From: Ariolimax columbianus | Taxonomy: Eukaryota > Mollusca > Gastropoda > Stylommatophora > Arionidae | Assembly (NCBI GenBank): GCA_036924085.1 | Contig: JAVGWX010000003.1 | Location: forward strand, 119,536,264 to 119,600,263 | Direction of reading: 5' to 3' | Length of the DNA: 64,000 nucleotides | Shown: positions 10,285-20,745 of the stretch, piece by piece | Position numbering within the stretch: the first letter of the stretch is position 1 | Layout: every line of letters begins with the position of its first letter | Position numbers and translations under genes: made by a program | Notes under the pieces: model-generated | What the model was told of the DNA's origin: nothing | The model's database searches: none | Seen by the model: the letters and a program-made list of their open reading frames with translations, nothing else

Positions 10285-11349
10285 TCACTTGTAATGAATA
10301 TGACATGAAGATCAACACAGGCAAGACCGAGACTGATAATATCGCGTGAACACATGCAGAGAAGTTTTCACAGCAGTGACATTGGTATCAAGCGAGTACG
10401 ATAGTTCAAATGCCTAGGTAGCATGTTCAGTGATGACGGCAGAGTGGATATAGATTGCACAGATAATTCAGAAGGCAAACAGTGTCCACTATCAAATTGC
10501 ACATATTTTGAACCACCCTAGGGATCAAGATGATGAGCAGCACATGAGCTGCAGGGGTTAGCGACTCACAGCTGACTGCTAGCGTCAGGGCCAGCGAACC
10601 ATAATTGTCAAGACCCTTCTACACCTCCACGTGGTGATCCTGGATAACAGGCTGCAGCAGGGCAGATTGGCTAAGGAGAAGGGATCGAAGAGCGAATGCT
10701 AACCCGGTACTCAAAAAATGCTTGCTGAAGTCGGATGTGTTGGACCGAAAGGTGCAAATATCGCAGCCAAGCTGTAAACTACGACACAACGCATTCCGTT
10801 CTCTGGACTACATTCTGCTACTTAAGCCCTTTCAGGGTTTGGTAGTGGGAGATTGAGAATGAACGAAGAAGAAGAAGAAGAAGAACCACTCTAGATTGCT
10901 TCTTTCAACTAAGAGGAGGCTGATTAAAAATACTATTTATTCCTACATTGTGTTACCAATGTCAATCTTTGTTCTTCCTAGAATCACATAACATTAATAT
11001 CCAGAATTGTGAGATGCACTGTGTGAGAAGTTCAGCCGGTAAAACAACATCTGACCGAATCCGCAACACCACATTGAGACAGATAGTGAGGACGGACCCA
11101 GTTAGAAACTACATTGAACCACAACAAATCAAGAGGTTTGGTCATTTAGTCAGAATGCATTATAACCAGCCTGCAGCAAGAGCATATCAAATGCAGGCTT
11201 CTGATCCCCGAGCAAGAGACAGATTACGACACCGGTGTATTGAGGGTGTCTCTGACACTCTCAGGAAGTTACACATAACGACAGCACAAGCCTGCCACTT
11301 GGCGATAACAAGAAATCTACGCATCCACCCTCTCTGCGACGTCGTATGA
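10285..11349 (+). mobile_element. Degraded RTE-like LINE C-terminus, split by family A insertion
   Basis: Upstream of the insertion (10285-10520) the frames read YDMKINTGKTET, RVRQFKCLGSMFSDDGRVD and QIAHILNHPRD. Downstream (10886-11349) they read LSTKRRLIKNTIYSYIVLPM, then a long open stretch with CVRSSAGKT..DRIRNTTLRQIV, IEPQQIKRFGHLVRM, NQPAARAYQM and ISDTLRK-like ITTAQACHLA. The two halves are contiguous pieces of one RT once the insert is set aside. The last 133 codons are open but lack RT catalytic motifs. The same family recurs at 52702-53640. Confidence 0.85.
10521..10885 (+). mobile_element. Family A GAA-tailed short element, full length
   Basis: Starts GGGATCAAGATGATGAGCAG and ends in a GAA tail. 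It is flanked by an imperfect target duplication: AACCACCCTAG on the left, AACCACTCTAG on the right (the first AA may come from the tail). It lies inside the RTE-like LINE. No open frame. A GCAGKGGTTAGCGAC stretch near the 5' end resembles a Pol III A box, but I see no clear B box. Confidence 0.85.
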
Positions 11350-11825
11350 CAAAGGCAGGTGGATAAAAAAAGATGATATGTATATTACCATTTTAGTGTT
11401 CCAACGTTATTCTTCTCCCCCCCCCCTCCCCCCACCTTTTCCCTTTAACATTCTTCTGAAGGTTCCTCTGTTTGGAAGTTCAATACAAACGAGAGTCGTT
11501 TGGGTTCGATAACAATAAATCGTGTAGCCATTTGCCGAAGTAGACGGCAGTGTTCCGAGCCAACGAATATTTATGATGATATAATCCTTTTAGCTGTGAG
11601 ATGACAGCCGAATGCCTCCTGTACAAATGCACGCGTCTTCATTAATTGTTGTAAAGATATGTAGAGAGTATGTTGTCTATGATGGCGAGTGGTGGAGCAG
11701 CCGGTTTCGTAGATCGACTAGCCATGGGCACAAAGTCAAGAGGTACTCGACTTACACTTAGCTGTTGTTTCAGATTGTGGAATCTGGTTCACGTACTGGG
11801 TCTATTCTATTCAGATATTGGTTAA
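11350..11825. other. No recognisable gene; short C tract
   Basis: A cytosine-rich run lies at about 11417-11434. Nothing else is recognised. Confidence 0.45.
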
Positions 11826-12080
11826 GAGCGGCATCTCTTGTTCTCAGCTTGACGATAAAACTCTGATCTCTTGTTCTCAGCGTGACGATAAAACTATTAT
11901 CTCTTTTTCTCAGCTTGACGATAAAACTCTGATCTCTTGTTCTCAGCTTGACGATAAAACTCTGATCTCTTTTTCTCAGCTTGACGATAAAACTCTGATC
12001 TCTTGTTCTCATCTTGACGATAAAACTGTGATCTCTTGTTCTCAGCTTGACGATAAAACTCTGATCTCTTCGTTTCAGTT
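11826..12080 (+). repeat. 33 bp minisatellite
   Basis: About eight copies of a 33 bp unit (CTTGACGATAAAACTCTGAT then CTCTTGTTCTCAG). The multiple of three gives 11-residue repeats on both strands (plus: LDDKTLISCSQ; minus: RTRDQSFIVKL). Neither strand has flanking domains, so I treat both as non-coding. Confidence 0.92.
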
Positions 12081-12089
12081 TCTTGGCTG

Positions 12090-12109
12090 GGGGGGGGGGG
12101 GGGGGGGGG
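12090..12109. repeat. Poly-G tract
   Basis: About 18-20 consecutive G residues directly after the 33 bp array; potential G-quadruplex former. Confidence 0.85.
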
Positions 12110-12144
12110 TATCTGGTTTTGCTTGGTATTTGAAATATTTTCGG

Positions 12145-12290
12145 TCTGCTTGGGATGTGGCCCACTGATCTAGCCACTCCTGTTTGGGATGTGGCCCACT
12201 GATCTTGCCACTCCTGTTTGGGATGTGGCCCACTGATCTAGCCACTCCTGTTTGGGATGTGGCCCACTGATCTAGCCAACCCTGTCTATG
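12145..12290 (+). repeat. 35 bp minisatellite, four copies
   Basis: Unit TGGGATGTGGCCCACTGATC then TAGCCACTCCTGTTT, nearly identical between copies. It is unrelated in sequence to the 33 bp array 60 bp upstream. Confidence 0.92.
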
Positions 12291-12297
12291 GTAGTTT

Positions 12298-12500
12298 CTC
12301 AGGATTTGCTTTCAGGTCTATAGCGCGATACTAGGTTGTGGCTGTGGTAGCGTTGCCAGGAATTTGGCCAGCTTATCGGCTGTCTCATTTCCTGGGACTC
12401 CGACATGCCAGGTATCCACTGGAGCACCACGTGCGCTCCACAAGAGGTGGAAAATTTGTAAATTAATTTGTAGATGTTATTAACGTCTAGAGATATTCTG
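12298..12500 (-). mobile_element. RNase H domain fragment of a non-LTR retrotransposon
   Basis: The minus strand reads GAHVVLQWIPG, then after a one-base frame change HVGVPGNETADKLAKFLATL. This is the C-terminal part of an RNase H domain (GN.TADKLAK block with the late catalytic Asp). The frameshift and lack of flanking RT make it a fossil. Confidence 0.75.
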
Positions 12501-14104
12501 TTTTCCAAAGACATCTTTCCTCAATAAATTAATACAAACTAAAAATTAAAAATAAGCCAGAGGTTAAGTGTTATGAAGTGCAATAGCAGCCATCGATGTT
12601 GACATACACCCTAGGGGTGGCTGTGGAAAGCACCTGATAGCAAGACGTCATACAATGACAACTTACAGGTTAGCAGCCTCGACTAAGGCGGAGGGAAGAC
12701 CCACATTACTATTAGGCTAAATATCAGCAGGGAAAAGTCTGGAGGCCGGAAACCGCAGAACCACATCTATACCAGGCTTCGTAAGCCGGGAAAGGAAACT
12801 ACACACACACACAATTTATTATTAATAGCGAAATGAAAGTCCGAAAGACAAATCAGAAATGATGCGGGGCGAGGCAACTTCTAATTTCCTACCAGATGTA
12901 TTTACAAAACAAAAGGATAGTTTCGGGTGACATAATTGAACACCACGATTCCAGCACCCCAGTACAACAGCAACGAACATCTGAGGTAGAGAATTTTCCG
13001 ACCTCAGCAAAAGTGCAGTGTTCTGTTCACTTTACCGGTACGCCATGATTACTCTTATTGAAAGAAAGGCTGTGAGGAAAGAAACTGGTAACTGCCCCAT
13101 AAGGCTCGAACCTAATACACTAGAGTATATAACACTTCATTCCCCAAACAGCAGAATCTGGTATAGATTTACAAGAACAGTTGAGTAATTGATTGGTACA
13201 GATTTGGAACAGTATATTGCCCCTTAATACACTGTGGAAACTCTCAATGAAAGCAATATTCTTCTTCTGACTTCCATTCACTATTGCATTCCAGTTTAAT
13301 TTACTTAAATGTGGGTTTATTTTTAGAGCTGCCGTTGAAACATAGAAGGCTACTAAGCAGACGTCTATCGTGATTGTCTTACGAAGTCGCAGCAGCATTA
13401 GTTAAAGTATATTTTACCATTTAGGGGTTAGACCGCACTGTTCATCCATTTTTCTGACATAGGCTACTCTCAGTTTGACAGTGGGCCAATTCTGGTTTAT
13501 CACATACATATAATCAAGCTGAAAACAAAACAGCTGCTATCACAGAGGCAAAATATAAATAAACATCTAACAAAACATAGATCAAAGTAATCTCTGACGT
13601 GCCCGTCCTATTATATTCAGAAAGCAATTATTGAGAAGCCAAACAACCGTTACGAAAATCAACAATCTGACTTTATATAATAAATGCCTAAATTGTTCCA
13701 ATAACTTGAACACAAACACCTATTGAAATGTAGAATTTTGAAAATTGAAACGCAATAATTAAATTATTTCAAAGCTTCCCATTTGCCGGAGACGAACTGT
13801 AATCCTTGTCCACAAACACGAAGCAGGTTTTCAAAGCTGTTGTCAGAGTGTGAGTAAAAGAGCACAGCTGATTGGCTGTGGTCTGCATAATTCAGTTTAG
13901 AGAGCTCAAATTATTGTTAATGTGCTCTCGTGAGGTAGATGAAACATACTGTAGGCAAGGCGAGGGTTTGAGCAAATTGCGGATACCTGGCTTTGCGTTT
14001 TAATATCTAATTAGACAGCACCCTGCGCTACTGAATCCTCCCACGACGCTCTATGATAGCAGATAAATAGTTAATGAGTCTAATGATTGAGTGATTTTTA
14101 AAAA
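12501..14104. other. No recognisable gene
   Basis: Contains short frames without domains and a short CA run at 12802-12812. The stretch 12560-12800 is GC-richer and may be an old transposon 5' region, but I cannot match it. No repeat copy elsewhere in the window was noticed. Confidence 0.4.
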
Positions 14105-14229
14105 CTAATTCATTAATTTGTCTTTTGCTCTAATTAAAGCACGGAGAAGAAAACCACTACTGCTTCTATGTTTCAGAAAGCATGTAAACGAGCATTTGCG
14201 TGTGAAAGTTTCAAAACAATTGCTAGCAG

Positions 14230-14435
14230 AAAGATGACTGTTAAACAGTGAGTGTCCCAATGTGGTCTTGTCACCCCCATTGTTCCTCACGTATAAAAAC
14301 GACAAAACAGAAAATTTCACAAAGAGTGCACACAGTTCTGTTTTTGCGGATGACTTAGCTGTGTGGTTATCCGCAGATAAAATCCCTGCAGCACACATTC
14401 TGATGCAGACCGCTCTAATATCTTTGGAGGAGTGA
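14230..14435 (+). mobile_element. Reverse transcriptase fragment (FADD box)
   Basis: Plus-strand frames give LSPPLFLTYKNDKT, then FADDLAVWLSADKI near 14345, then TALISLEE. These are RT motifs B/C of a Jockey- or BS-like element. The copy is truncated at both ends and abuts an oppositely oriented RT fragment. Confidence 0.65.
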
Positions 14436-14910
14436 ACCAAGAACAGCTGCCCGTCTGTCCTGTATCTTATATGCACGACAGTGTTAAAGCCACGTACAGC
14501 ATTAGAAAACATGGCTGCAAGTACCATGCTAAAGAGCGTTGAGGCTAGCACACAGAGATATTTGACTTCATTTATGACTGGAAATGTCACAATTATTCAG
14601 TACACGGGCCGACATGCCATCATGAAACTGGCTGACAACTGATAAATTTGTTCGGGTCAACTGAATTTTGCCCTGATCTTCCAAAGCCCGTCCCTGTTGA
14701 CGGTGTCAAAGGCCTTCGTCAGGACAACAAACCTTGTGTACAGATCAGAATGCTGTTCCTGACAGTTCTCTTGGATTTGACGAGCTGCAAAAATCATGTC
14801 AATCGTCCCGCGACCAGCTCGGGGTCCACGTTAACTCTCTGTGAGCATCATCTGCTCGAGCTGATGTGTTAAACGATTGAGCAGGACTCGAGCTAGAATG
14901 TTTACTGGGA
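14436..14910 (-). mobile_element. Reverse transcriptase fragment, opposite orientation
   Basis: The minus strand reads RGTIDMIFAARQIQENCQEQ and DLYTRFVVLTKAFDTVNRDG (14700-14800), then ASTLFSMVLAAMFSNAV and HIRYRTDGQLF (14450-14560). This is the RT palm of an endonuclease/RT LINE. One frame is open from 14590 into the neighbouring fragment, so its C-terminal part is not real RT. Confidence 0.78.
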
Positions 14911-15014
14911 TGTAAACGTGTAATAAAGAACAACAGATGCCCCACTTTACATCTGTTAAACAGTGAGGCATTTATTTCGATGCATGTATGCTTGCAGGAA
15001 ACACAACAGTAAAA
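14911..15014. other. Unassigned spacer
   Basis: Short stretch without recognised features. Confidence 0.4.
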
Positions 15015-15024
15015 TAATGTGATT

Positions 15025-15072
15025 CTTCTTCTTCTTCTTCTTCTTCTTCGTACGCTGTCAGACGTCAACCTG
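15025..15072 (-). mobile_element. 48 bp LINE 3' end with target duplication
   Basis: On the minus strand this is CAGGTTGACGTCTGACAGCG followed by TAC and about eight GAA triplets. It is identical to the 3' terminus of the RNase H LINE at 31622-31675. Perfect 10 bp duplications TAATGTGATT flank it (15015-15024 and 15073-15082). It is therefore an extreme 5' truncation with only about 23 bp of element plus tail. Confidence 0.9.
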
Positions 15073-15082
15073 TAATGTGATT

Positions 15083-16306
15083 ATTCAATACGCTTGTTCG
15101 TTTGTTGACATTTTTTAGTTATTCTTCATCGCACGCTTTCTCAGGTCATCGTTCTCACTTATTGTCAACAACTTGATAACAAGGAATGACTCACATCTTA
15201 GGTACCTCCCATGTTGTAGGTTGTTATGACTGTCTGAACATGCTTGCTGGTTAATAATACAAGTATTTCATTAGTGGATGAACGGTTAGAGACAACATTA
15301 ATTGAGGCGATACATTTTTGTGTGATCCTTGTTAATCAGTTTATTGTATTACTGTCGACCTCATTCATAGCTCTCATAGTCTAGGGTCAATTATCATTTG
15401 GGCAGACAGTGACGTGTGCCAAATAGGCCGGCGGGCGGAAGGAGGAGGGGTGGGGAGAGAGAGAGGCTGGTGTAGGGTGTTTATCTGTGAAACGAACTAT
15501 CTTTCTTATTGCTAGAAGGTTCACCGTGATGATAGATTATGTTAAGAATAAAAGCTCTTGCCACGGCAGCCTCCATACATTGTGAAGAATAGACTTTTTC
15601 ATCTCAGCCCCCTCCCATAGAAACAACGTATACCTTACCAAGATTTAAATCCGCATCATACAGGTCAAGGACATCAGTATCCTAAGCGTCCGACCGCGCG
15701 CTCCTCATACGTACTATAAGAACGTATTTGTGTATGTTACAAGATAAACAAACTATCTGCTCTAGTATGTGCATACATTACATATTAATTACAATTTCAC
15801 ATCCTGTGTGATTTGAATTGTAGACTCCCGTTCTGTTTATTGTTTCTTGTACACTGGAGACTCTCATGAGACTGCATTACCCTTTCAATGGATTTTACTT
15901 CAAGGCAAGAAGAAAATGTATTAATTAAATCAACAACAAAATTGTAAACTCCCTCTTGTGTTTAGGTCTACCAAAAAAATACAGAACCAAGTCATTCTGT
16001 CTTGAGCCATCCGCTCCAGTCCTGCCCACACCTCCCATGTTTCTTATATTTTTGTCTCGACAAAGAAAAGAAGACGTCTAGATACTTTGTTAGAAGACAA
16101 GCGACTTATGAAGTAAGTCTTCTAAGTGTTACTGCTCCGTCAAATAAAGAAATAGAGGACTGACTATAATTGTATGTTTCAAATACAAGACAAATCCGTA
16201 CATGTAGATCACCATGGCAATATAACATTTCATTCTTAGAAAATGCACATTTTACGGGACAATATTTCTTAAATAATTCGACTAAAAATTTGAAAATCTA
16301 AATGTA
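15083..16306. other. Intergenic sequence downstream of receptor 1
   Basis: AT-rich, with no convincing coding or repeat match. I did not find an obvious AATAAA on the minus strand immediately after the receptor stop. Confidence 0.45.
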
Positions 16307-17404
16307 TTAACTGTCCACTTCTATTTTGTTCGTACTCAACGATACGTTTTGTCTGCACGTGTGAAATGTTTGACGATACGTATCTCTAAAGTTGGAGCTC
16401 ATTTTATAGTAAATGAAGATGTTGACACTGGAGTTTAGAGTCTGACAAATGAACGTGAAAGACCCAACAACAAAGAATATATTGTCATAAACTCCTCCAA
16501 CCGTAAAACCCGGCTCAAAAGCCATCGCAGTAAAACACACCATCCCTGGAGTGAAGCACATTATGAGAATCACTGCAATTGAGACGACCATCCTCACTGA
16601 CTTCCGGTCTCGGGTAGAAAACGATTCGTTCTGCGTTTTGCTGGTAGTAGATGCGCGCCATTTTGATTTTCTTCTAAGATTTACAACCAAAAGTGATGTA
16701 AACAATATGAGTAATATAAATGATGCAGCCTGCATTGTTGCCTGTAGGACAAAGCTGATGCTCTCCACATGTTCCCAGTTGTCGATCCGATGGAGTCCCA
16801 GCAAAGATCTGTTTTTCTCTGGAAAGAATTTCCAATCTATGAAAGTGGAGTAGTATGTAGGAATTGTGGTTGCCATCTGACTTACAAAGAGGAGACACAC
16901 AACAATCACAGTTTTGGTTTTTGTAATGACTTTCTTTACCTTAAGGGGTATGACGACACACAGACATCTCTCGACTGTGATGAAGACAGTGATAACACAG
17001 GTTATTCTAGCAAAAATACAATTTGGCCACCCTGCAGTAAGGTATAACACTTCTGAGAAAGCGACAGAGGTATGTGAGCTCTCCCAGATTGGATTGATGC
17101 AAACTCCATACCAGATCATTGACAGCAATGTGCACATGTCTGATATAGCTATGCCAGATAGACTTATGTTCATAGTATTCTCGTAACCTTGTTTGGAGAA
17201 GATCCATAGGTTCATCACATTAGTGATTATCCCAAAAGTGGCTATTGCTCCACAGATAACGATGCAGTTGACGATTACTGATATATCCTTAGCTTCTTTG
17301 TCTAGAAGTGTATTAATAGCTAGTGGCCGTCCTTTGCTATTATCTAAATAACTTCTGTTTGAAAAATGATTAGCCATGTCTAAATGCGGCAGTATGGTTT
17401 CCAT
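16307..17404 (-). CDS. Class A GPCR, gastropod chemosensory-receptor-like (receptor 1)
   Basis: Intact single-exon frame of 365 residues with seven hydrophobic segments: about 43-69, 78-101, 126-150, 164-184, 217-243, 269-293 and 307-333. It shows N62 in TM1, D89 in TM2 (AISDM), C129 at the top of TM3, an ERC in place of DRY (145-147), CFTP in TM6 (283-286) and NSSVNIFIYY replacing NPxxY (324-333). An N-glycosylation site lies at N16. The loop between TM4 and TM5 has no Cys to pair with C129. A Ser/Thr-rich third cytoplasmic loop lies at 252-264. The nearest relative here is receptor 2 (50588-51679, same strand). From memory the family matches heterobranch receptors annotated as chemosensory; ligand unknown. 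The start is supported because the paralog has a similar N-terminal length (34 versus 37 residues before AKxI). A LINE remnant begins within about 10 bp of the start codon, so any 5' UTR must be spliced in or derive from LINE sequence. Confidence 0.93.
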   Translation of the reverse strand: METILPHLDMANHFSNRSYLDNSKGRPLAINTLLDKEAKDISVIVNCIVICGAIATFGIITNVMNLWIFSKQGYENTMNISLSGIAISDMCTLLSMIWYGVCINPIWESSHTSVAFSEVLYLTAGWPNCIFARITCVITVFITVERCLCVVIPLKVKKVITKTKTVIVVCLLFVSQMATTIPTYYSTFIDWKFFPEKNRSLLGLHRIDNWEHVESISFVLQATMQAASFILLILFTSLLVVNLRRKSKWRASTTSKTQNESFSTRDRKSVRMVVSIAVILIMCFTPGMVCFTAMAFEPGFTVGGVYDNIFFVVGSFTFICQTLNSSVNIFIYYKMSSNFRDTYRQTFHTCRQNVSLSTNKIEVDS

Positions 17405-17409
17405 TGTGT

Positions 17410-17595
17410 AATCGAGCGCAATGACAAAAAGAGACCTCCACGAGAGCCCCCAACTCGCTGGCGAGATTCACTAGAAAAATACAACATTCACGACCCCACA
17501 AACGACAGACTACTATCACACTGGACGACACGCGCCCGCGACAGAAACGACTCCATCCTGAGTTGGGACCCGGTCAAGGGTGACCACCCCTCTTT
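17410..17595 (+). mobile_element. RTE-like LINE C-terminal fragment abutting receptor 1
   Basis: The plus strand encodes KKRPPREPPTRWRDSLEKYN and WTTRARDRNDSILSWDPVKG, the characteristic basic GRPPTRW..L / ARDR..W end of endonuclease/RT LINEs. It is 5'-truncated and lies head-to-head with the receptor start codon. Confidence 0.75.
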
Positions 17596-18835
17596 CATGT
17601 TTATTATTTCCAGGTCTGCAGCAAGCATAAATCAACATCGTTTTATGTTGTATATTTATGAGTTATTTATTCCGTTCACTGCATGACGAACTTAAACTCT
17701 TTGTTTAAACCAAACTGCACGTTATATCCTTATTAAATCCACCGACTTGAAAACATTTCTGCCCTGCAAGTAAAATGTACAATCGGGCTTGCCATATCTA
17801 AATAGCTCTGTCAACATATGCTTTAATGTCCTTAAACGCTATAATTAGTAGGAACGTATGTTATGTATTATGATAAGTATGTCCAGAATTGAGGTAATAT
17901 GAGATCAAGACATACTGTTTTAGACATAACCATAGTTAATATTGTTTATTATTTTGCTCTCAAGTATTTCTCTCAATAAATATTGCTACATTTTCGCCGC
18001 ACATAGGTTAACTAATACAACTCATTAAAAATGACAGACTACTTATAAGTTACCCTCTGATTTTCCGGAGTTTTCTAAAGCCAATTAATGTTTACAGTTG
18101 ACACTAATATGTACTGAAGGGACTGTGTTTTTAAATAATACTGATATTTAATAGGTATACAGTATCATCACACTTACCAACTAAGAATTGCAATAACAAA
18201 ACATAAATATGTATCTTCGACGCCAATGAAGGGTATTCTGTTTTCATTTATTAAGGCAAGCGTAGTCTCACGCTAGCAGGTAGGGTAATGGAAGTGGTTG
18301 TGCCTTTATTGTACTATATCGTCTAATATTTGTTTTTTTGAGTTTAGTTAACCAGTTATCTTCCTGATTGAATTGCTCTAATTTAGTGCTAATCAGGTAT
18401 ATATTTGTACTCGAGTAGACTGTAGCGCATGAAAACCGATTCGAATCGAGTTCATTAGCAGCGAGAGAAAATAATCTAACTACTCTGCCACTCAGATTCG
18501 CTGAATCTCAATGCAATAGATAACAGATTTTTCATTCGCGTTCAGCTTGATGCATGAAAATGTATAATCTATAGACATTCTGGTAAGGGAACACTTTAGA
18601 TGCTTGACTGGGTATTGTTTCCGCTAAATTTTATTTTGTGTTTGACGTGGCGCACGTGATATCTGTCTGACGCAGAAGATTTGAACAGCTATTTCGCAAA
18701 AATAGACATTGTCTCTTCGGTTGACGTTTGTCTGAAAATTGCAGACAATCTCTGAATGTTTTTAATCATTTGTCAGGTAACCTATAAAAATAACTCCAAC
18801 TGTTCACCCATTCAGTTCTCTTAGTCTAGCGATCT
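17596..18835. other. No recognisable feature
   Basis: AT-rich sequence upstream of receptor 1; a promoter may lie here but no motif can be claimed. Confidence 0.45.
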
Positions 18836-18848
18836 CCACAGAGGAAAT

Positions 18849-19093
18849 CTTTTTTGTTTTTTTGGTTTTTTTTGCGTTTGCCTGATTTTTCTAATCCCCA
18901 AGGCGGAGTGCGTTACACTGTGGTTTTTATTTTGCGCCTGTCGGCCCAGTGCATCCGACTTCAGCATGCATTTTATGTAAGAGTCTGCTTCCTCCTGCAT
19001 TTTCTAAGGGTTTGCTTCCCCGGGGTAACGGCCGGTGCTGTGATGGGGATCGAACCCAGCACCTTCGGCTTGTGAGCCGTGCCACTTAACCAC
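18849..19093 (-). mobile_element. tRNA-derived SINE family E with target duplication
   Basis: The minus-strand head resembles a tRNA: GTGGTTAAGTGGCACGGCTC (A box) and GCTGGGTTCGATCCCCATC (B box). A body follows, shared with 39470-39735 (GGTAACGRCCGGTGCTG, CTTCCTCYTGCATTTTCTAA), then an A-rich tail on the left. AGAGGAAAT lies on both sides (18840-18848, 19094-19102), and up to 13 bp matches if CCAC is included. The tRNA-like part is not a functional tRNA: it has no recognisable acceptor stem. Confidence 0.85.
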
Positions 19094-19259
19094 AGAGGAA
19101 ATGAATGTCCTTACTCATGTCTATTTGCAGCGAGGTGTATTCTTTACCTGGAGGTCTTGAGTTTGGTTCTAGAGAGCGCATAACTTCACGATGATATTCT
19201 CTTATTTAGTTGATTTGTTTTCTGAGGGCTTCAAATACACTCGTGTTTGTGATCGTTAC

Positions 19260-20745
19260 AGCATTTCTTCTTCTTCTTCTTCTTCTCATTATTTATCTTC
19301 TTCTTCTTCTTCTGCTTATTCTTTATCTTCTTCTTCTTCTTCTTCTTCTTCATTTTATTATTATTATTTGTATTATTATTTGTCATCTTCTTAATTTCAT
19401 TCCTCTTGTTCTTTTTTCTACTTCTTCTTCTTACTATTTTTCAACTTCTTTTTCTTGTTCCTCATTCGTCTTCTTCTTCTTCCTTTTATTATTATTACTA
19501 TTATTATTATTTGTATTATTATGTTTTAACTTCTCAATTTCATTTGTTCTTTTTTTTTCTACTTCTTTTTTCTAATTCTTCTTCTTCTTCTTCTTATTCT
19601 TCTTTTTATTTTTTATCTTCTTCTTCTTGTTCATCATTCTTCTTTTTTTTCTACTTTTTCTTCTTTTTCATTTTCTTCTTCTTCTTCTTCCTCTTCTTTT
19701 TATGCTTCTTCATCTTCTTCTTATTTTTCATCGTCTTCTTCTTGTTCAACTCATTCTTCTTCTTCTTCTTCTTCTTCTTCTTTTTCTTCTTCTTCTTCTT
19801 CTGCTTCTTCTTCACTTCTTTTTCTTCCTCCTTCTACTTCTTCTTCTTCACTTCTGTATTTTTATTTTTATTTCTTCTTCAAGTTACTTTCTTTAACTCC
19901 CTGCTTCTTCTTCTTCTTAATCTGCATCTTCCATCTTCGTATTCTGCCTCGTGTTTTTCTTCTTTCTTCTTTGCTCTCTCTTCTTTGTTCTACTCATCTT
20001 CTTCTCCTCCTTCTTCTGTTTCTTTTTCTTCGTTTTCCTTGTCTTTTTGTTCTCTTCTTCTCCTACTTTTTTTTTCTTTCTCTTTCTCCTCTTCCTCTTA
20101 CTTCTTCTTTTCTCTATTCTTCCTCCTCTTTTTCTTATTTTTAATTTCTTCCTCCTCGTCGTAGTTCTTCTTCTCTTCCTCCTCCTCCTCATTCTTCTTT
20201 GATTTTCAATATTTCTTCTCTACCCACTTATCCTCCTCTTTCTTCTTCTTTACTTCCTCTTGCTCCTAGTCTGTCTTCCTCTTGTTAATATTCGTATTCT
20301 TCTTCTCCTCCTCATTCTTCTTTTGTTCCTTCATCTTCTTCTTCTTTTCCTTCACCTCTGTCTTCTCTTCATCTACCACCTCCTCTTCATCTACCACCTC
20401 CTCTCCTCCTCACCATCTTGTTATTATTAGTATTATTATTATTATCCACTTTCTTCGTTCCATTCTCATTTTCTTCTCTTCTTCTTTCTACTGCTTATTA
20501 TTCCTCTCTTCCATCTTCTTTTTCTTTTGTGTACAATTTGTCTACGTTTTCTTCTCATCCCCTTCCTCTTCATTTTTCTCCCGCCCTTTCTTCTGCTCCA
20601 CCTTCTCCATCTTGTTCTTGATCTTTCCGTCATTGTTCTTCTTCTTCTCCTCCGTCTCCTCCTATTTCTTCTTCCCCGTCTGTTCCTTTTTCTTGATATA
20701 TTCCTACCTATATCTCTTCATTTCCTTTTGCTCCTTATTCTTCTT
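19260..20745. repeat. 1.5 kb polypyrimidine/polypurine tract, degenerate (TTC)n
   Basis: Almost entirely C and T on the plus strand, built from TTC, TTCTTT, CTCCTC and TTATTA runs. Long frames of Phe/Ser/Leu (plus) and Arg/Lys/Glu (minus) result from composition. Mirror symmetry is extensive, so triplex (H-DNA) formation is plausible. Confidence 0.95.

Noticed and set aside
11041..11349. Independent host gene for the 133-codon frame
   Set aside because: It matches the C-terminus of an RTE-like LINE that also appears at 52702-53640, and continues the RT remnant left of the family A insert.
14799..15068. Frame with a poly-Arg stretch
   Set aside because: The Arg run is the (GAA)n tail of a 48 bp LINE insertion read in one frame; the same Arg run occurs at 31626 for the same reason.
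16551..17207. Plus- and minus-frame open stretches overlapping receptor 1
   Set aside because: Shadows of the receptor coding sequence without independent motifs. The same holds for 50787-51551 over receptor 2.
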